Of a stretch of DNA of 64,000 bases, positions 23,601 through 34,610 are shown one piece after another. This DNA comes from Chinchilla lanigera (lineage: Eukaryota; Chordata; Mammalia; Rodentia; Chinchillidae): NCBI RefSeq assembly GCF_000276665.1, contig NW_004955481.1, positions 998,391 to 1,062,390 of the forward strand, written 5' to 3'. A program made the position numbers and the translations under genes. Below the pieces are notes generated by a model. That model searched no databases, had not been told where the DNA came from, and saw nothing but the letters and a program-made list of their open reading frames with translations. Position 1 is the stretch's first letter. Each line of letters opens with the position of its first letter.

Positions 23601-24569
23601 ATACACTTCCCTTCCTTTGAAACTCTATTGGCACCTTTTCCAATCCAGTAAACCATACAACATGTATTTTCAAAGTTTCCAAACACAGACACGCTGGCGT
23701 TAAATTTATGAAAAAATATTTTATTCAGCTGTATGGTAACTGCGACTTTCAGAGATGTTGATCAGATTTGAAATTGGTGCTGACTTTTGGAACGCCAACA
23801 GGTTTTCAGATCTCTGCAGGAAATATAGCCACACTGGCTCTTGAGGAGTCTGTGATGTTTTGTGCCTTGGAATTGGATTGCAGTTGGGGCAGGAGATGCA
23901 GATGTGGGGATCCCCAGCCACACCCAAAGGAAAACAGGGAGAGTCAGGGAGTCATTAAAGAGTATTGTGTAGCTGTGTTGGGCACAGGAATAGAAGGTAA
24001 GTTCCTTCTGTTCACAAAAGGTAAATTATGTTTACTCCAGCCAAGACTAGAAATCATATAACACCTGTTTGCTTGGTTCATTATTTTCTTCAGGAAGCAG
24101 CGGCCAAGAAGAGTTCATATCTTGACAGTTAAAGCAATGTGGTGTTGCTAATGTTATGAATGATTATCTTCTCCTTTCGAAACCCATGGTCTGATAAAGA
24201 AATATTAGTGTCAGTTCTATTTAAAACTCTGTGGGTTTGATTGAGGTAGAAATTGGGTTGGTAGGGACACTGATTCTTCTCAAGGACTGCAGCTGTTTGT
24301 TCAGGAGATCCTTGGGAAAGCTCTTTAAAGTAGCTTTCAAAAGGGGTTTCTTCCAAATTGCTGAAGCAGCTGAACTGTGACTTGACTCACTTAGCTTTAT
24401 GTACTGTGCCATTTTTCAGCTTTTCTCATCAGCCTAACAGTAGTGAGTTCTGCCACAGAGCATTACAGTAGGTTCTCTGCTGCTTCATAGGTCAAGCCGC
24501 TGAAGACAAGTTCACAGAAGCTGACCATTCTGCAAGCCATGTATCCTACTCAATTCCATTAACAAGTGT

Positions 24570-24676
24570 TTTTTGTTTTGTTTTGTCTTTGTTTTTGTTT
24601 TAGCACTGGAAATCGAACCCAGGGCCTCTCGCTTGCCAGGCAGGTGCTATATTGCTGAGCTATATCCCTGGCCCTA
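24570..24676 (-). repeat. ID-like SINE
   Basis: (TTTTG)n tail, 'gcactggaaatcgaaccca', 'cgcttgccaggcaggtgc', 'gctatatccctggccc'. Confidence 0.92.
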
Positions 24677-24935
24677 ACAAGGGTTTAAATATACATTGTG
24701 TCTCAATGGTTTTTTTTTTTTTTTTCTTGGTTGCTTTTGTTGACTGTAGACTTTCTAGGAGTGCTTTCTCTATATTTTCTTTGTTCACCCTTTCCTCTGT
24801 GCCTGTATTTTGAGTCTTTCTCATCCAGCATCCTAAATGTCAGCATTTACTAAAGATCTTACCTTGGCTCTCTTCTTCCTCTTTCCCCTTTGGCCTATTG
24901 TAAAATCTCATAGTTTCAACTGTCATCTCCTGTGG

Positions 24936-25049
24936 ATCTCCCCTGAATATTTGGGTTTTTTGAACCAGGAATCAAAACTCAGGACCTCGAGCTTGCCAGG
25001 AAGGCATCGTGCTGCTGAACTATATCCCCAGCCCCTCCCCTGAATATTT
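24936..25049 (-). repeat. ID-like SINE with target duplication
   Basis: Body at about 24953-25034 ('gaaccaggaatcaaaactca', 'ctatatccccagccc'). The flanks both carry ctcccctgaatattt (15 bp), a clean target-site duplication. Confidence 0.92.
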
Positions 25050-25109
25050 TTACTCTTCTGATTTTTTTCCTTGAGCTTTCACCCACATTTCTGGCTCTGT
25101 CTAGGTGGA

Positions 25110-25262
25110 CTTTTTTTGGTCTTTTTGAGACAGGGTCTCACTATGTAGTTCAAGCTGGTCTTGAGCTCACTTTGTAGCCCAGGCTGGTCTTGAACTCGCA
25201 ACGATCCTCCTGCCTCAGCCTCCCAAGTGCTGGGATTACAGGCATGTGCCACCACGCCCAGC
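25110..25262 (-). repeat. B1 SINE with internal duplication
   Basis: Near consensus: 'gagacagggtctcactatgt', 'caagctggtcttgagctca', 'caggctggtcttgaactcg', 'gtgctgggattacaggc'. The two units are 29-30 bp apart. Confidence 0.95.
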
Positions 25263-26162
25263 TGCTAGGTGGACTTTTTTACCTGGAATCTCAGAGTTAC
25301 TCAACTTTGACTCATCCTGTTCCTCCTTGTTGCAAGCCAGGTTCCACAGAAAGCAAACTTTTATGATAGAGATTTGTATGCAGGAAATCGGTTGGGGAAT
25401 GCTCAGCAACTTCCTGCTGCTCTGAAGGGGCAAGAAGGAAGCAGGATTGGGGCAAGGAGAAATTAACTGCACAGTAGCTGTAACAAAGGCCCTATCTAGT
25501 CCTACCAGGAGCTCTGAAACTGGGATAACCATTGAGAGTGGTCTCAGATGGGACTCTAGGGGCTAAATCTGTATACTACTGTTTTCTTTGCATCAGCTAG
25601 TTCACAGGTGGGAGTGACACTGGGAAGCATGTCTCTTCAGCTGAGGGCAAATCGGAGAAAGGGACCCAGCTAAGCACTCTCAATAGCTGATGGGATAAAT
25701 GGCTTGAGTTCCAAAGGGGATCTGGGTAGTGCACCAGAATATCTACTCCATCACCAAGTGTGGTTCCCCTTATGCACAATATCTGTTTTTGGTACAATGC
25801 CCTCTATAAACTGCCTCAGCCTCACTGTTTTTCTTTTAGGTTAAGGTATAAGTTATATAAACAGTAATGCATAAATATTAAGTGGTTGGTTTGATGAGTT
25901 TTGACAAATGCCAACTCGATTTTTATTTTTTTCTTCTTTACCTTGTATGCTAAGAGTATTTGAAGATAACAGGAATTAACTTGAAATAGTGTAAGCAAGG
26001 AAAGAAATGTGTTACAAGGAACTTGGGGACAACAACATAGCCAAGTCTGCAGAAGGCAAGCCTGGAAAGCCTTTTTGTATGCTGCTTCTTTCTGCATCTC
26101 ACTTGCTTGTCTTTCCTTCCTAGTATATAAGATTCAACAAGTAGTAACTTTAATTATTACAT

Positions 26163-26203
<41 letters not shown>

Positions 26204-26380
26204 AGACCTATCTCACTGTTTTAAATGGATGTTCTACAATATGTCCCATACTGTGTTTAAATATTCCTTTATTTGTTTACATTTAGATTTTTTGCAGTTT
26301 CCCCCTGAATAGTGAATTTCCTCATTCATAAAATTTCACACATTGTCTTTAAATCTTAAGATACTTTTCACTTTCTTTGA
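25263..26380 (+). other. Unique or unclassified intronic sequence
   Basis: No gene recognised. (TG)n at 26166-26199. Confidence 0.5.
26166..26199. repeat. (GT)n microsatellite
   Basis: About 17 GT units. Confidence 0.95.
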
Positions 26381-26384
26381 TTTA

Positions 26385-26530
26385 TAGTTAACTGCATGTC
26401 TGAGTCCTGTCAGACTTTAGCTACTGAGGGTCCAGTTTATGTCTGATTTATCTTTGAAAACAAAATGCCTAGCACAAGATCTTGTATGTAGCAGCTCCTT
26501 AAATAAATGCTGACTGAATGAATTGGTCCA
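26385..26530 (+). repeat. L2-type LINE tail
   Basis: 'aatgcctagcacaagatctt', 'gcagctccttaaataaatgc', 'tgactgaatgaattgg': the classic end of an ancient LINE (L2). Confidence 0.65.
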
Positions 26531-27154
26531 GCACTATGTGAAGTACCACTCAGAACAGATCAAGTCTGGTGACCAAGCCCTGCACTAAGTGCTTGAGATT
26601 TACTGGAGTCTGTACTATAGACTCTAACCTGTTGGGGTTTCTAATCCAGTAGGGGAAGCTTGATGAATTCTATATCTGTGTTAGAGCAGCTCTGAGCTAC
26701 ATTCCTGGTGAGTATATTTAAGGATGTAAGTATGTTCAGAGGAAGGAGTCCTGTGAGGTAGCACAGGTTTGGTATATGCAGGATCTTGAGGGAAGAACTT
26801 CGATGATGGAGAGGAAAGAGGTAAGCTTTGGAGAATAAAAGTTGGAGAATCCTATTCAGGGGCATGGAGGGAGGTTTGTTATTTCCTTTCTTTTTGGCTG
26901 TAGTTATTACCATCTTTTGGTGTGGTACCCTTTAAAAAAAGTGACAGGTACTCCATAAGTAAATCTGGTAGTTGTTTTTTTTTTTTAAACCAGACAGAAA
27001 CAGGTCAGTTCTATCCTTCAAGTGGAGGAAATTTCCTAAGAAAATGAAGTTTAACTGATGCTTTTGAAATTGTCTGGCAGGTGTTGCTAATCCCAGAATT
27101 ATAGAATGTTGCTTTTTTTTACCAGTGTTCAAATTTAAATTTAAATATTTAAAT
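26531..27154 (+). other. Unclassified intronic sequence
   Basis: No feature I can support. A T-rich run at 26974-26985. Confidence 0.5.
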
Positions 27155-27508
27155 TTATGACACTGGAGATTCAACCCCAGGGCCTTTGCTCAAAGCTGCA
27201 TCTTCAACCCATTATTTTGAGACAGAGTCTCACCAAATTGCTAAATTGTCTCAGGCTAAGCTCAAAATTTCTTTTTGTGTGTGTGTCTTTTTGGGACAGG
27301 GTCTTGCTGTGCAGTTGGGGCTGGCCTTGAGCTCACTTTGTAGCCCAGGCTGGTCTTGAACTCACATTCACGATTCTCCTGCCTCAGCCCCCTGAGAGCT
27401 GGGATTATAGGTGTGTGCCATCATGCCCAGCTCATACGCTCAAACTTTTGATCCTCCTGCCTCAGCTCTCAGGGTGCTGGGATCACAAGTGTGCACTGCC
27501 CCATCCAG
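27155..27508 (-). repeat. B1-dID dimer split by a younger B1
   Basis: The host element starts with antisense ID ('actggagattcaaccccagg'), then antisense B1 ('gagacagagtctcaccaaa', 'taagctcaaaatttc'). It resumes after the insertion with 'gctcaaacttttgatcctcc' and ends 'tgcactgccccatccag'. Confidence 0.85.
27284..27432 (-). repeat. B1 SINE inserted in the dimer
   Basis: 'gggacagggtcttgctgtgc', 'ggctggccttgagctcactt', 'caggctggtcttgaactca'. Flanked by gctcaaaat / gctcaaact, a likely target duplication. Confidence 0.9.
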
Positions 27509-27611
27509 ATAAACTCAGCTATCTCCTGAGTTCTATAGCTCCGTATCTCCTTGTTCTGTAGCATGCTGTTGTAGTATTTTGTCTTAGAAACGTCTCAAAA
27601 AGTCCTTAAAT

Positions 27612-27793
27612 TGTTTTGTTTTGTTTTGTTTTTGTTGTTGTTTTGTTTTGTTTTTTTGAGACAGGGTCTTGCTAGGCAGTTCAGGCTGGCCTTGAGCTCA
27701 CTTTGTAGCCCAGGCTGGTCTTGAACTCCCAACGATCTTCCTGCCTCAGCCTCCCTAGTGCTGGGATTACAGGCATGTGCCACCATGCCCAGC
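27612..27793 (-). repeat. B1 SINE with (TTTTG)n tail
   Basis: Near consensus, with both duplication units and 'gtgccaccatgcccagct'. Tail at 27612-27658. Confidence 0.95.
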
Positions 27794-27874
27794 TAGTCCT
27801 TAAATTGAATTTTGCAGTCTGAACAATTCCCTTTTCATATTTTACCTGTGTTTATGTATATATTTATTTCAATA

Positions 27875-27895
27875 CATATATATATATGAATATAT
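27875..27895. repeat. (AT)n-rich run
   Basis: 'acatatatatatatgaata'. Confidence 0.8.
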
Positions 27896-27925
27896 CATTT
27901 GCTCTATTAAAAACAAGAATCTTAG

Positions 27926-28049
27926 CCTGGTGTGGTGGCGCATACCTGTAATCCCAGCACGTGGGAGGCTGAGGCAGGAGGATCACCATGAGTTTGAGGC
28001 CATAAGCAAGTTCGAGGCCAGCGTGCACTACGTAGTGAAGCCTTGCCTT

Positions 28050-28089
<40 letters not shown>
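27926..28089 (+). repeat. B1 SINE with (CA)n tail
   Basis: 'ctggtgtggtggcgcatacc', 'gaggctgaggcaggaggatc', 'ctacgtagtgaagccttgcc', then about 19 CA units (28051-28088), a microsatellite grown from the SINE tail. Confidence 0.95.
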
Positions 28090-28091
<2 letters not shown>

Positions 28092-28132
28092 CTCTTTCCT
28101 AATGTTATGTCACTTTTATTTAAGAGTTCAGA

Positions 28133-28432
28133 AGGCCAGGCATAGTGGTGTTAGCCTATCATCTCAGTACTCTAGGATGCTAAGGCTGGAAGATCCCATA
28201 TTCAGGCCGAACCTTAGCAGCTTAGTGAGACTGTGTCTTAAAATATTTGATAAATTTTTTTTTGTTTTGTTTTTTTCCGGCACCGGGAACCGAACTCACG
28301 ACCTTGGGCCTTACCAGGCAGGCGCTGTGCCGCTGAGCTAAATCCCCAGCCCCTATGTCTTAAAATATTTGAAGAAGCACTGGGGATATAACTCAGTGCA
28401 AAGGCCCTGGGGTTCACCCCAGTACTGGGTGA
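28133..28432 (+). repeat. B1-dID dimer split by a young ID
   Basis: Sense B1 part 28133-28250, then after the insert the ID part at 28373-28432 ('gcactggggatataactcag', 'gttcaccccagtactggg') with the middle of the ID missing, as in B1-dID. Confidence 0.9.
28234..28372 (-). repeat. Young ID SINE with perfect 17-bp duplication
   Basis: ID body 28251-28355 ('ggcaccgggaaccgaactca', 'gccgctgagctaaatcccca'). tgtcttaaaatatttga is repeated exactly at 28234-28250 and 28356-28372, the sign of a recent insertion. Confidence 0.96.
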
Positions 28433-28555
28433 GGGGAAGATATCAGAAATCCCTGTATTTAAGGAAACATTTCATGGGTCTTTTTGAAATAAGAGTATTT
28501 TCTCTTTCCTGATTTAGTGTTAGTTTTACAGATCTTCTTTGTTGATTTCTTCTCC

Positions 28556-28709
28556 TCCTCCTCCTTGTTTTTGGAGACAGGTCAGGCTGTGTAGTTCAGG
28601 CTGGCCTTCAATTCACTGTGTAGCCCAGGGTGGCCTGGAACTCACAGTGACCCTCTTGCCTCAACCTCCGAAGTGCTGGGACTACAGGCATGTGCCACCA
28701 CAGCTAGCT
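28556..28709 (-). repeat. B1 SINE
   Basis: 'ggagacaggtcaggctgtg', 'caggctggccttcaattca', 'agggtggcctggaactcac', 'gtgctgggactacaggc'. Confidence 0.93.
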
Positions 28710-28751
28710 ATAGATCTTAACAACCAGTAGCTCTATCAGTATATAATATAT

Positions 28752-28860
28752 TGCCAGGGATACAGCTCAGTGGCACAGCGCCTGCCTGGCAAGTGCAAGG
28801 TCATGAGTTTGATTCCCGGTACCAAAAACAAAACTATCTATCTATCTATCTATCTGTCTG
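28752..28860 (+). repeat. ID-like SINE with (TATC)n tail
   Basis: 'gccagggatacagctcagtg', 'ctggcaagtgcaaggtcatg', 'gattcccggtaccaaaaac', then (CTAT)n at 28833-28860. Confidence 0.94.
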
Positions 28861-29214
28861 TATTTTAAAAAATATTCTTAAGTTGTGATACATACTGATT
28901 TTTTCTGACTGTTGTGATAACTTAGGATAATATTTGAGTATCTTTTAATGATATGTAGTATAATGCTGTGTATTATAAAAACAAGGTTATTGTTCGTTTT
29001 TGTCACATAATAATTAAAAATTATTTTAGAACTCATTGCTGAGAAAATAGTTGTTCCTGAGGAATGAATATATTTACTCCTCTTGAATGACAACTATCCA
29101 GTTGTTGGAGGTTCCTCTTTTTCTTTTTTTTACATTTGACTGTCGGAGATTATGGTAGACCATTAACCTCTTTGACACATTTTCCTTTATTCTTAGGCCT
29201 GAGTTTCTAATCTT

Positions 29215-29366
29215 TTTTTCTCCCCTCCAATACTTGGGACTGAAACCAGGGCCTTTGCACTGAGCTATATCCTTACCCCTTTTTACAATTTTAAATTTCG
29301 AGACAGGATTTTACTGGGCTTGCACTTGTAATCCTTCTGCTTCAACCTCCCAGAGCACTGGGGTTA
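29215..29366 (-). repeat. B1-dID dimer, cut by the gap
   Basis: 'gggactgaaaccagggcctt', 'gagctatatccttacccc', 'gagacaggattttactggg', 'ctcccagagcactggggtta', then N. Confidence 0.85.
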
Positions 29367-29962
29367 NNNNNNNNNNNNNNNNNNNNNNNNNNNNNNNNNN
29401 NNNNNNNNNNNNNNNNNNNNNNNNNNNNNNNNNNNNNNNNNNNNNNNNNNNNNNNNNNNNNNNNNNNNNNNNNNNNNNNNNNNNNNNNNNNNNNNNNNNN
29501 NNNNNNNNNNNNNNNNNNNNNNNNNNNNNNNNNNNNNNNNNNNNNNNNNNNNNNNNNNNNNNNNNNNNNNNNNNNNNNNNNNNNNNNNNNNNNNNNNNNN
29601 NNNNNNNNNNNNNNNNNNNNNNNNNNNNNNNNNNNNNNNNNNNNNNNNNNNNNNNNNNNNNNNNNNNNNNNNNNNNNNNNNNNNNNNNNNNNNNNNNNNN
29701 NNNNNNNNNNNNNNNNNNNNNNNNNNNNNNNNNNNNNNNNNNNNNNNNNNNNNNNNNNNNNNNNNNNNNNNNNNNNNNNNNNNNNNNNNNNNNNNNNNNN
29801 NNNNNNNNNNNNNNNNNNNNNNNNNNNNNNNNNNNNNNNNNNNNNNNNNNNNNNNNNNNNNNNNNNNNNNNNNNNNNNNNNNNNNNNNNNNNNNNNNNNN
29901 NNNNNNNNNNNNNNNNNNNNNNNNNNNNNNNNNNNNNNNNNNNNNNNNNNNNNNNNNNNNNN
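29367..29962. other. Assembly gap (596 N)
   Basis: Run of N; frames crossing it are artefacts. It probably holds the end of the SINE on its left and more of the (AC)n on its right. Confidence 1.
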
Positions 29963-29990
29963 ACACACACACACACACACACACACACAC
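29963..29990. repeat. (AC)n microsatellite at the gap edge
   Basis: 14 AC units visible; the left end is in the gap. Confidence 0.95.
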
Positions 29991-30039
29991 TTCCGTAAGT
30001 AGTATTGACTATGTTAGCAGCTTTTCCAATACTAACAAA

Positions 30040-30400
30040 AACCTGAGATAATCAGCTTATAAACAGAAAGGATGTGTTTTGTCTTACAGTTTTAAAGATT
30101 TCAGACCATGGTCAGTTGGCGCTGTTTCTTTTGGGCTTTTGGTAAGGAAGCACATCATAGTGGAGAACATGTGGTGGAGCAGAGTTATCTCATCTCATGG
30201 CCAAGACAAAAAAGAGAAAGAAGCTGGTGTCTTACTGTCCCCTTCAACAAAGTGCATGCCTCCAGTGACCGAATACTTCTCACCAAGTTCCACTCCCGGG
30301 TTCACTACCTTCAATTAGCACCAAGCTAGGGACCAAGCTTTATCACATGGGCCTTTGAGGGACATCCCAGATCCAAACTGTAGCACTGACAAAGCAGTCG
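30040..30400. repeat. Interspersed repeat, class not resolved
   Basis: Text such as 'tcagaccatggtcagttggc', 'gagaacatgtggtggagcag', 'ctcatggccaag', 'catgcctccagtgaccgaat', 'gggaccaagctttatcaca' and 'gacatcccagatccaaactg' is a wording I know as a recurring mammalian interspersed repeat (LTR- or LINE-related). I cannot name the family safely. The open frames in it are remnants or chance. Confidence 0.5.
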
Positions 30401-32340
30401 GCTAAATACAAATTTGGAAGTACTGTTGTCAGAAGGAGTGTCCATTCTGGAGCCTGTAGATTAGGGCAGTGGTGGGCCGGCTGTGTCACTCCTGCCACAG
30501 CAGGCACACAGAGCACTTTCTGTTGCCCCTCAGCCACGTTACCCAGCATCTCTCTAGCAGCCAAGCATCAGGTAGCATCATGCCAAATGCAGACTTTTAC
30601 CTCTCAATAAAAGTTGTTTGTGTCAGTGAAAGCTCTGTTATTGTCTTTTCAAGACAAAAGATGGTAGTGTATGAGTTGTTTTTTTCTAAACTTAAACCTC
30701 AGTATTCAGATTTAATTCCAGTGTTGCCACTTTGCAGTAAATAAGTGGGTTTTAGGGTGCAGTTTGGGCACTTGGCCTGTAAAAGGTTCGCCATTTCTGG
30801 GTGAGAGGATTAACTGGCCCTTCTCTGTGTTTCTAATTACCAATGAGTACTGCCTTTCTCACTCTCTTGTTTGGTATAATTCCTTTATTTAGCTATTATT
30901 CTACTGGCCTTTCTTAAAACTAGATGTATCAGCGTGGGTGGGGTTAGATGTAGTCATTACTGAATCTAGTTTGGCTATTAATTTTGGATTATAAAGCTTT
31001 GAGGAACCATTTTAAGATGGGTTACTGGAGCAGAGCCATATGAATGTGTAGATTGCAATCACAAGGGATCCACCTTGTCTTAAAAATATTGTCTATTCAT
31101 TGATTTCATTTTTCAGTACTAACCCTCAAAGTGTGTTTGATGGTTCTAATATTTCCATTTCGGAAACTTCCTGAAACAGATAACTTCTCAGGACCCTTCT
31201 AAGAAATCCTTACTATGCTAGGTACCTCTAGGCCTTACCTTAGAATTGTTTTATCTTTGGCATCATTTATAAACACTGTCAGAGTCTTTTTTAAATCCTT
31301 TAGGAAGCCATAAAAAGAAAGGAAATGGAATTGACATGTTAAAATAGAAGCAGAGTATTTTCGTGCCCCCCCCCCCCCCGCCCCGCACCACTGCCACACC
31401 AATGGAGCTTTCTCTAAATCAAAATGTTTGCTGCCATTATCTCTTATTAACTTTCACTATAAGCTCAGAGTGCTTCTGAAGCTTCATACCAGCTGCCAGA
31501 TCTTTCACTGCTGTATGAGAAGTGACATAGCTTTATTTATTCCTTCTCACTGTTGTAGCCAAAACTTTCTTCTAGGTTGGTTAATAGCTGTGTCTCCTAA
31601 GGAAGCCTCCTTCACAGTTCTGATACTCCACAACTCGAGACAGCTTCTGCACAAGACACCCAGATCTGCTATCTGGAATTTCACAGAGCTTACCTACCTG
31701 ATGTAATTAAAGCACTACTGCTTTTTACTCCTCCAAGTATTTTGCTTCCTGTGAATAATGGGAGAGAGGCAAGCTTCCCAATCTCTGGCAAGCAGAAATT
31801 CTGTCCTACATGATCTATTTCTAATTCTTCCAAATGAGCTGCTGGAATGACAGACCCTCTTCTCTTGGGCCCTATTACAAGATTGGTCTGGTACCAGCAT
31901 GCCACTCTGCTGGCAGCAGTTCTGCTTGCCCAAGAGAGAATGGGTTTTTTTAATAATCCTGGAATTAGGTGAGATCTTATATTAACCCAGAGATGCAGTT
32001 ATGGTGGAAATGGCCAGAGTGTGTTTTGACTGAGGCTTTACTTACTTATTTATTTTCCAGGACATATGTAGGATCACCTTACTAAAATTGCATAGTATTT
32101 CCTTGAAAAAAAATTAAGCTTTTTTTCAGAAATATTTTCTGGTTTTCCTTATGGTGAGTAGATGCTTTGTTAGCCATTTTGCCAAGATGTATAGAACCCC
32201 AGGATATTTCTTGGCCCTAGAGCCCCATGTAAAAAAGGAGGGAAAGTATCTGTTAAGAGGTTCTGGCCCATCTGAAGATCGTTTTCTCACCTTGAGAAGG
32301 TAATGGTTATGCATTACAGCATTATAGCATGTAATGCTAT
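30401..32340 (+). other. Intronic sequence without recognised features
   Basis: Mostly unique. A poly-C run of 14 at 31366-31379 followed by GCCCC. Confidence 0.5.
31366..31384. repeat. Poly-C tract
   Basis: 14 C, one G, four C. Confidence 0.95.
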
Positions 32341-32344
32341 AAAA

Positions 32345-32550
32345 AGCTTTGGAATCAACCTGATTAAAGGTCTGAATTCCCCACTCAGACAATTACTAGC
32401 TGTGTGATTTTAATGAGAAAGTTTACTTGCTTTTTCTGAGGTTTTGTTTCCTTCTCTCTGAAGTAGGATTAACAATACCAGTTTGCAGAGATATTCTGAG
32501 TATTAGAGATGGCACACAAAACACTTTGCCCAGGACCTTGATATAATATT
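32345..32550 (+). repeat. MIR SINE
   Basis: 'gctttggaatcaacctgatt', 'cagacaattactagctgtgt', 'tgaggttttgtttccttct', 'agtaggattaacaatacc': the MIR core in sense order. Confidence 0.75.
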
Positions 32551-32682
32551 ATGTATTCAGTAGAACCCACTTTTATCAAATCAACCTCTAGTGATGAACT
32601 CTTTAGATCTGAAGTGATGGTTCAGATTAATGTCCTTCTAAATGTCCTTCCTTCCTCCTCACTCCTGTTTGTGTATCTGTGT

Positions 32683-32778
32683 GTGTGTGTCTGTGTGTCC
32701 ATATGTGTGTATATATTGAACCCAGGTCCTCATTCATACTGGGCAAGTACTCTACTGCTGAGCTATAGTCCCAGCTCC
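32683..32778 (-). repeat. ID-like SINE with TG-rich tail
   Basis: 'attgaacccaggtcctcatt', 'gggcaagtactctactgctg', 'agctatagtcccagctcc', preceded by degenerate (TG)n. Confidence 0.82.
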
Positions 32779-32991
32779 CTCAGTCCCCTGTTTTTAAAAA
32801 ATCCTTTTTTTTAATTTAAGAAAAAAAAAAAAAAATTCAAGTACATTGGTATAGTTTAGGTATATAAAATGATCACATAGAGAATTTGTAATGTATATGA
32901 TATACCTTAATTTGTCTTTTTTTCCCTCCCATTCCCCTCCTTATTATAATTATTTTAAACTATGTATATTTCACATATGCAGTTTTATAAA

Positions 32992-33140
32992 TTTGTTTTG
33001 TTTTTTGAGACAGGATTTCGCTACATAGTTCAGGCTGACCTCGACTCAATATGTAGCCCAGTCTGGTCTCGAACTCACAGTGACCCTCCAACCTCAGCCT
33101 CCTGAGTGCTGGGATTACAGGCATGCGCCACCACACCCAG
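32992..33140 (-). repeat. B1 SINE
   Basis: 'tttgagacaggatttcgcta', 'caggctgacctcgactcaa', 'cagtctggtctcgaactca', 'gtgctgggattacaggc'. Confidence 0.94.
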
Positions 33141-33613
33141 TGTGCAGTTTCATAAATTTTGAGATAATCTGTACATTTGTGAACCTGTCATCACATTGAA
33201 GATAGTGAATGTAAACCTCACGGCCAAGTATTTTTGTGTTCCTTTGTGATCCATTCTTCCTGAGCCCTCTCCTCTCAAGGCAACCACTGATTTGCTTTAT
33301 ATCACTGTAGATTATTTTACATTTTCTAGAGTTTTATATAAGTGGAATTTAACACAATGGTCTCTTTTCCATAATGATTAGGCTGTGAAGTGATTGAACA
33401 ATTTGTTCTTTTATTGCTGGGTAGTGCTCATTGTGTGAGCTGTATCACAGTTTATTTATCCACTCACTTGTTAACGGACATTTGGATTTTGTCTGGTGTT
33501 TGACTGTTATGAATAAAACTTCTATGAAAATTCAAGTGTAAGTCTTTGTGTGTGGACATACGCTTTCCGTTCTTTTGGATAAATAGCTGGGGAGTGATAG
33601 TTGGATCATAGGA

Positions 33614-33739
33614 TGTTTTAACTTTTCTTTTTTTTTTTTTGGTTTTTCTCTGGTACCGGGAACCGAACTCACGACCTTGCGCTTGCCAGGCAGGCGCTTT
33701 TGCCGCTGAGCTAAATCCCCAGCCCCTGTTTTAACTTTT
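33614..33739 (-). repeat. Young ID SINE with perfect 13-bp duplication
   Basis: Body 33627-33726: 'tctctggtaccgggaaccga', 'gccgctgagctaaatcccca', the same subtype as at 28251. Duplicated tgttttaactttt at both ends. Confidence 0.96.
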
Positions 33740-33803
33740 AAGAAAATGTACAACTGTTTTACAAAGTACTAGTTGTATATATACATTGTCAGAACAGTGT
33801 ATG

Positions 33804-33995
33804 AAGCCAGGCATGGTGATGCACACCTGTAATCTAAGCACTCTGGGAGGCTGAGGCAGGAGAATTTCAAGTTTAAGCCTCATGTAGACAGCTTAGTGGC
33901 TTATTGAGACTCTTTCTCAAAATAAAAAATTAAAAGGGCTGGGAATATGACTCAGTGTGAAGACCCTGGGTTTGATCACTGGTAGTGCAAAAGAA
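33804..33995 (+). repeat. B1-dID dimeric SINE
   Basis: 'agccaggcatggtgatgcac', 'gaggctgaggcaggagaat', then 'gggctgggaatatgactcag' and 'gtttgatcactggtagtgc'. Confidence 0.9.
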
Positions 33996-34227
33996 AGAGC
34001 AGTGTGTGAAAATTTGTTATTGTCCGTCCATCTTCTTTATTATAGCCATCCTTGTGGGTGTAGAGTTGTATTTGTAGCTTTGATTTGCATTTTTTTCATG
34101 ATTGATGGTGTTGAGCCTCTTTTCATTTATTTATTTGCTACCCATATACTTTCTTTGCCCAGTTTTTCATTTATTAACTTGAAAAGGTTCTTTCGTATCC
34201 TAGGTAGGAGCTCTTCCTTGGAATTTT

Positions 34228-34405
34228 GTTTTTTTGCTCTACTTGGTATTAAACCTCAGGCCTCACACATGCTAGGCATGGAGTCTACCACTGAGTTTAG
34301 ATTACCAGCCCTGTTATGTTTTGCTTTGGTTTTGGTTCTGAGGATTGAATCCAGGACCTTAAGCATGCTAAGCACATACTTTACCACTAAACAAACCCCA
34401 GCCCT
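34228..34405 (-). repeat. Two adjacent diverged ID-like SINEs
   Basis: First copy 'ggtattaaacctcaggcctc' to 'accagccctg' (about 34312); second copy 'gaggattgaatccaggacct' to 'accccagccctg'. Same orientation, head to tail. Confidence 0.8.
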
Positions 34406-34486
34406 GATAAATGTTCTACAAGTACAGTATTTTCTCCCACTGAGAGAAATTTCTACAGCCTCCTTTTTCATTTTTGTCATACTCTT

Positions 34487-34610
34487 TTTTTTGTTTGTTT
34501 TGAGACAGGTCTTACTTGAGGTTCAGGCTAACCTTGAATTCACAGTGATCCTCCTGCCTCAGTGTCCTGAGTGCAGGGATTACAGGCATGCACCATCATG
34601 CCCAGCCCTG
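34487..34610 (-). repeat. B1 SINE, single body unit
   Basis: 'tttgagacaggtcttacttg', 'caggctaaccttgaattcac', 'gtgcagggattacaggc'. No internal duplication in this copy. Confidence 0.88.

Larger units (their letters stand above)
19560..24565 (+). other. 5-kb SINE-free intron block
   Basis: No SINE, LINE or gene recognised between the PPIA pseudogene and the next ID. Contains the pyrimidine tract at 20072-20124 and the (TG)n at 20597-20622. The region about 20,500-22,300 is AT-rich with homopolymer A/T blocks between mixed-complexity words, the look often seen in conserved non-coding DNA; this is an impression, not evidence. Confidence 0.5.

Noticed and set aside
23148..23606. 152-codon - strand frame
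   Set aside because: Low-complexity charged stretch from pyrimidine-rich DNA; no family resemblance.
29311..29990. Three 208-225-codon frames across the second gap
   Set aside because: Made of N plus (AC)n and SINE sequence.
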